Below, one piece after another: positions 62,852 through 64,000 of a stretch of 64,000 nt of DNA (position 1 is the stretch's first letter; each line of letters starts with the position of its first letter). This DNA comes from Rhodobacterales bacterium (lineage in GTDB: Bacteria > Pseudomonadota > Alphaproteobacteria > Rhizobiales > Stappiaceae): positions 186,001 through 250,000 of the forward strand of contig VIRH01000058.1 in NCBI GenBank assembly GCA_008107755.1, given 5' to 3'. The notes below the pieces were generated by a model. It was not told the DNA's origin. It did not search any database and was given only the letters and a program-made list of their open reading frames with translations. A program made the translations under genes and the position numbers.

Positions 62852-62867
62852 TTAACAAAAGCTTAAC
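62852..62867. promoter_or_regulatory. Perfect CtrA binding box (TTAA-N7-TTAAC)
   Basis: TTAACAAAAGCTTAAC matches the CtrA consensus TTAA-N7-TTAAC exactly, and the opposite strand also reads TTAA-N7-TTAAC. It lies 20 bases upstream of the preferred ATG (62831) of the unknown minus-strand gene. Whether CtrA activates or represses from here cannot be told; the closeness to the start codon favours repression or a very short leader. Confidence 0.68.
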
Positions 62868-63300
62868 CCGCCTTAGGTGGTAATTTTTCACGCTGCGTCA
62901 CACAACGCATCTTCTTGAATTTGTGTCTTGTTTTAATGAAATTGGTTAATTCCGACGCGCGGTCTTTCCTATACGCGCATCGCGAATGTGTGCCGCCTTC
63001 CGAAAGAGTTCGACAGTGCGCTGAAACCGGACTGGCGCCCTCATCGCTTCCGCGGACAGAAGATCCGGCGCCGCCCGACAAGAGGCCTCTCTTCTCCAGG
63101 ACCGACCAATCAGAGCAAGCGCTCCCTTTGCCGGTTGGACGGGGGAGCGATGGGCAAATGCCTTGCCAAAACCAAAGACGCCGCAGTAGCGGCGCCTGAG
63201 GTTTTGCATGGCTTGCCCATTTCGGATGTCGGCAGGCTGAAATGCCGGACGGTTCACCGACGATGACGGTCGGCGGCAAAGCCTCGCCTGCTGGTGAAGC
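62868..63300. other. Non-coding stretch with paired hairpins (candidate structured RNA or repeat)
   Basis: About 430 bases between the unknown gene and the PuuE-like gene hold no convincing coding sequence. Two neighbouring hairpins stand out. One has CGCTCCC (63120-63126) with GGGAGCG (63143-63149). The other is multi-part: GGGCAA (63152-63157) with TTGCCC (63213-63218), CAAAACC (63067+100 to 63173) with GGTTTTG (63200-63206) and GCCGC (63180-63184) with GCGGC (63189-63193) around AGTA. The part nearest the CtrA box (62868-62960) is AT-rich and may hold a promoter. The nature of the hairpins is unknown. Confidence 0.5.
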
Positions 63301-64000
63301 TCAGCTCCTGGCGTGGTGAGCGTGCCAGTGCCAGGCGATGTCGATACGCCGCGCGACCCAGACGTCGTCATGGCTCATCACGTAGTCCAGGAACCTTGCA
63401 AGGGATGCCGCCCGGCCCGGCCGACCGACGAGGCGGCAGTGAAGACCGATATTCAGCATCTTCGGCGCCCCGTCCGAGCCCTCTGCGTAGAGCACGTCGA
63501 ACGAATCCTTCAGGTAGGAAAAAAACTGGTCGCCCGAGTTGAACCCCTGAGGCGAGGCAAAACGCATGTCATTGGAGTCGAGCGTATAGGGAATGACCAG
63601 GTGATCACCGTGGGGACCATCCACCCAATAGGGCAGATCGTCCGCATAGCTGTCGGAATCATAGAGGAAACCGCCCTCCTCCATCACAAGCTTCTGGGTC
63701 TGCATGGAACAGCGGCCGGTGTACCAGCCGAGCGGGCGGGCCCCGGTCACTTCCTCGTGGATGCGGATCGCCTCCCGGATCTGATCGCGCTCCTCGTCCT
63801 CGGGCATATCCTTGTGTTCGATCCACTTGAGACCGTGAGAGGCGATTTCCCAGTCGGCTTCCTTCATCGCGGCGACAACGTCCGGATTGCGCTGAAGCGC
63901 GGTTGCGACACCGTAAACCGTCACGGGCAGAGAGCGCTGCGTGAACATCCGCCAAAGACGCCAGAAGCCGGCACGTGATCCGTATTCGTAGATGGATTCC
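63301..64000 (-). CDS. puuE: PuuE-type allantoinase/polysaccharide deacetylase family (N-terminus beyond window)
   Basis: The visible 233 codons read from the window edge ESIYEYGSRAGFWRLWRMF and end HWHAHHARS. The sequence fits the cofactor-independent allantoinase PuuE group of the polysaccharide deacetylase fold: ASHGLKWIEHKDMPEDEER, RPLGWYTGRCSMQTQKLV, WVDGPHGDHLVIPYTLDSNDMRF, and the C-terminal NIGLHCRLVGRPGRAASLARFLDYVMSHDDVWVARRIDIAWHWH. Such enzymes open the allantoin ring during purine degradation. About 70-80 N-terminal residues with the first metal motif lie outside the window. Other ureide genes are probably beyond the edge; the hydantoin-type racemase at 9.4 kb is the only possibly related gene here. 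Confidence 0.88.
   Translation of the reverse strand, partial: ESIYEYGSRAGFWRLWRMFTQRSLPVTVYGVATALQRNPDVVAAMKEADWEIASHGLKWIEHKDMPEDEERDQIREAIRIHEEVTGARPLGWYTGRCSMQTQKLVMEEGGFLYDSDSYADDLPYWVDGPHGDHLVIPYTLDSNDMRFASPQGFNSGDQFFSYLKDSFDVLYAEGSDGAPKMLNIGLHCRLVGRPGRAASLARFLDYVMSHDDVWVARRIDIAWHWHAHHARS

Noticed and set aside
62863..63279. 138-residue minus-strand frame upstream of the unknown small protein
   Set aside because: It runs through the hairpin region and the CtrA box, with low-complexity composition and no ribosome-binding site.

Overview
The window looks like a chromosomal segment of an alphaproteobacterium of the order Hyphomicrobiales (Rhizobiales). The gene content and codon use suggest a Stappiaceae-type organism (Roseibium/Labrenzia/Stappia); that lower rank is inference. 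The base composition is moderately GC-rich. The order purMN beside perM-hdaA, lptFGD-surA-pdxA-rsmA, gmk-yicC-mltG-fabF-acpP-fabG-fabD, rpsF-rpsR-rplI-dnaB and der-bamB-TPR is characteristic of this class. Two CtrA-type TTAA-N7-TTAA boxes fit the same assignment. No rRNA, tRNA, CRISPR array, prophage or transposase gene was seen.

Layout. 1-3.9 kb: HdaA and a PerM-type permease, divergent from purM-purN. 3.9-10.9 kb: an accessory uptake and catabolism cluster with a GntR/FCD regulator, a four-gene PotABCD-like ABC importer, an Asp/Glu (hydantoin-type) racemase and two cupins. 11-18 kb: single genes (DUF808 membrane protein, Asp-box propeller, MocR regulator, DUF983 protein, molybdopterin oxidoreductase). 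18-26 kb: ndk, a DUF4344 peptidase, an ABC-F ATPase, an Asn/Gly-rich exported protein, a rhodanese, holC, a 38-residue small gene with two terminators, and pepA. 26.4-34.1 kb: outer-membrane biogenesis operon lptF-lptG-lptD-surA-pdxA-rsmA. 34.1-40.7 kb, minus strand: gmk, yicC, mltG and the fatty-acid genes fabF, acpP, fabG, fabD. 41-50.8 kb, plus strand: rpsF, rpsR, rplI, dnaB, a PilZ protein, alr, radA, cvpA, purF and an SDR. 50.8-53.1 kb: a permease/LysR islet bordered by short related repeats. 53.1-57.5 kb: inositol monophosphatase, der, bamB-like and a TPR membrane protein. 57.8-60.8 kb: NnrU-like protein, then the zinc cluster znuC-znuB-zur with a Zur-box-like site. 60.9-64 kb: manC, a small protein of unknown function behind a CtrA box, a hairpin-rich non-coding stretch, and a PuuE-type deacetylase cut by the window end.

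Functionally the window is mostly housekeeping: purine synthesis, envelope assembly, fatty-acid synthesis, replication and translation, with small accessory inserts between conserved operons. No large undescribed multi-gene system is evident. The most interesting items are regulatory or small: the CtrA boxes before dnaB and before an unknown gene, the 38-residue exported peptide gene, stacked hairpins before the DUF983 gene, a structured region near 63.1-63.2 kb, a candidate S6:S18 leader before rpsF, an SDR lacking its catalytic tyrosine, and the repeat-flanked permease/LysR islet.
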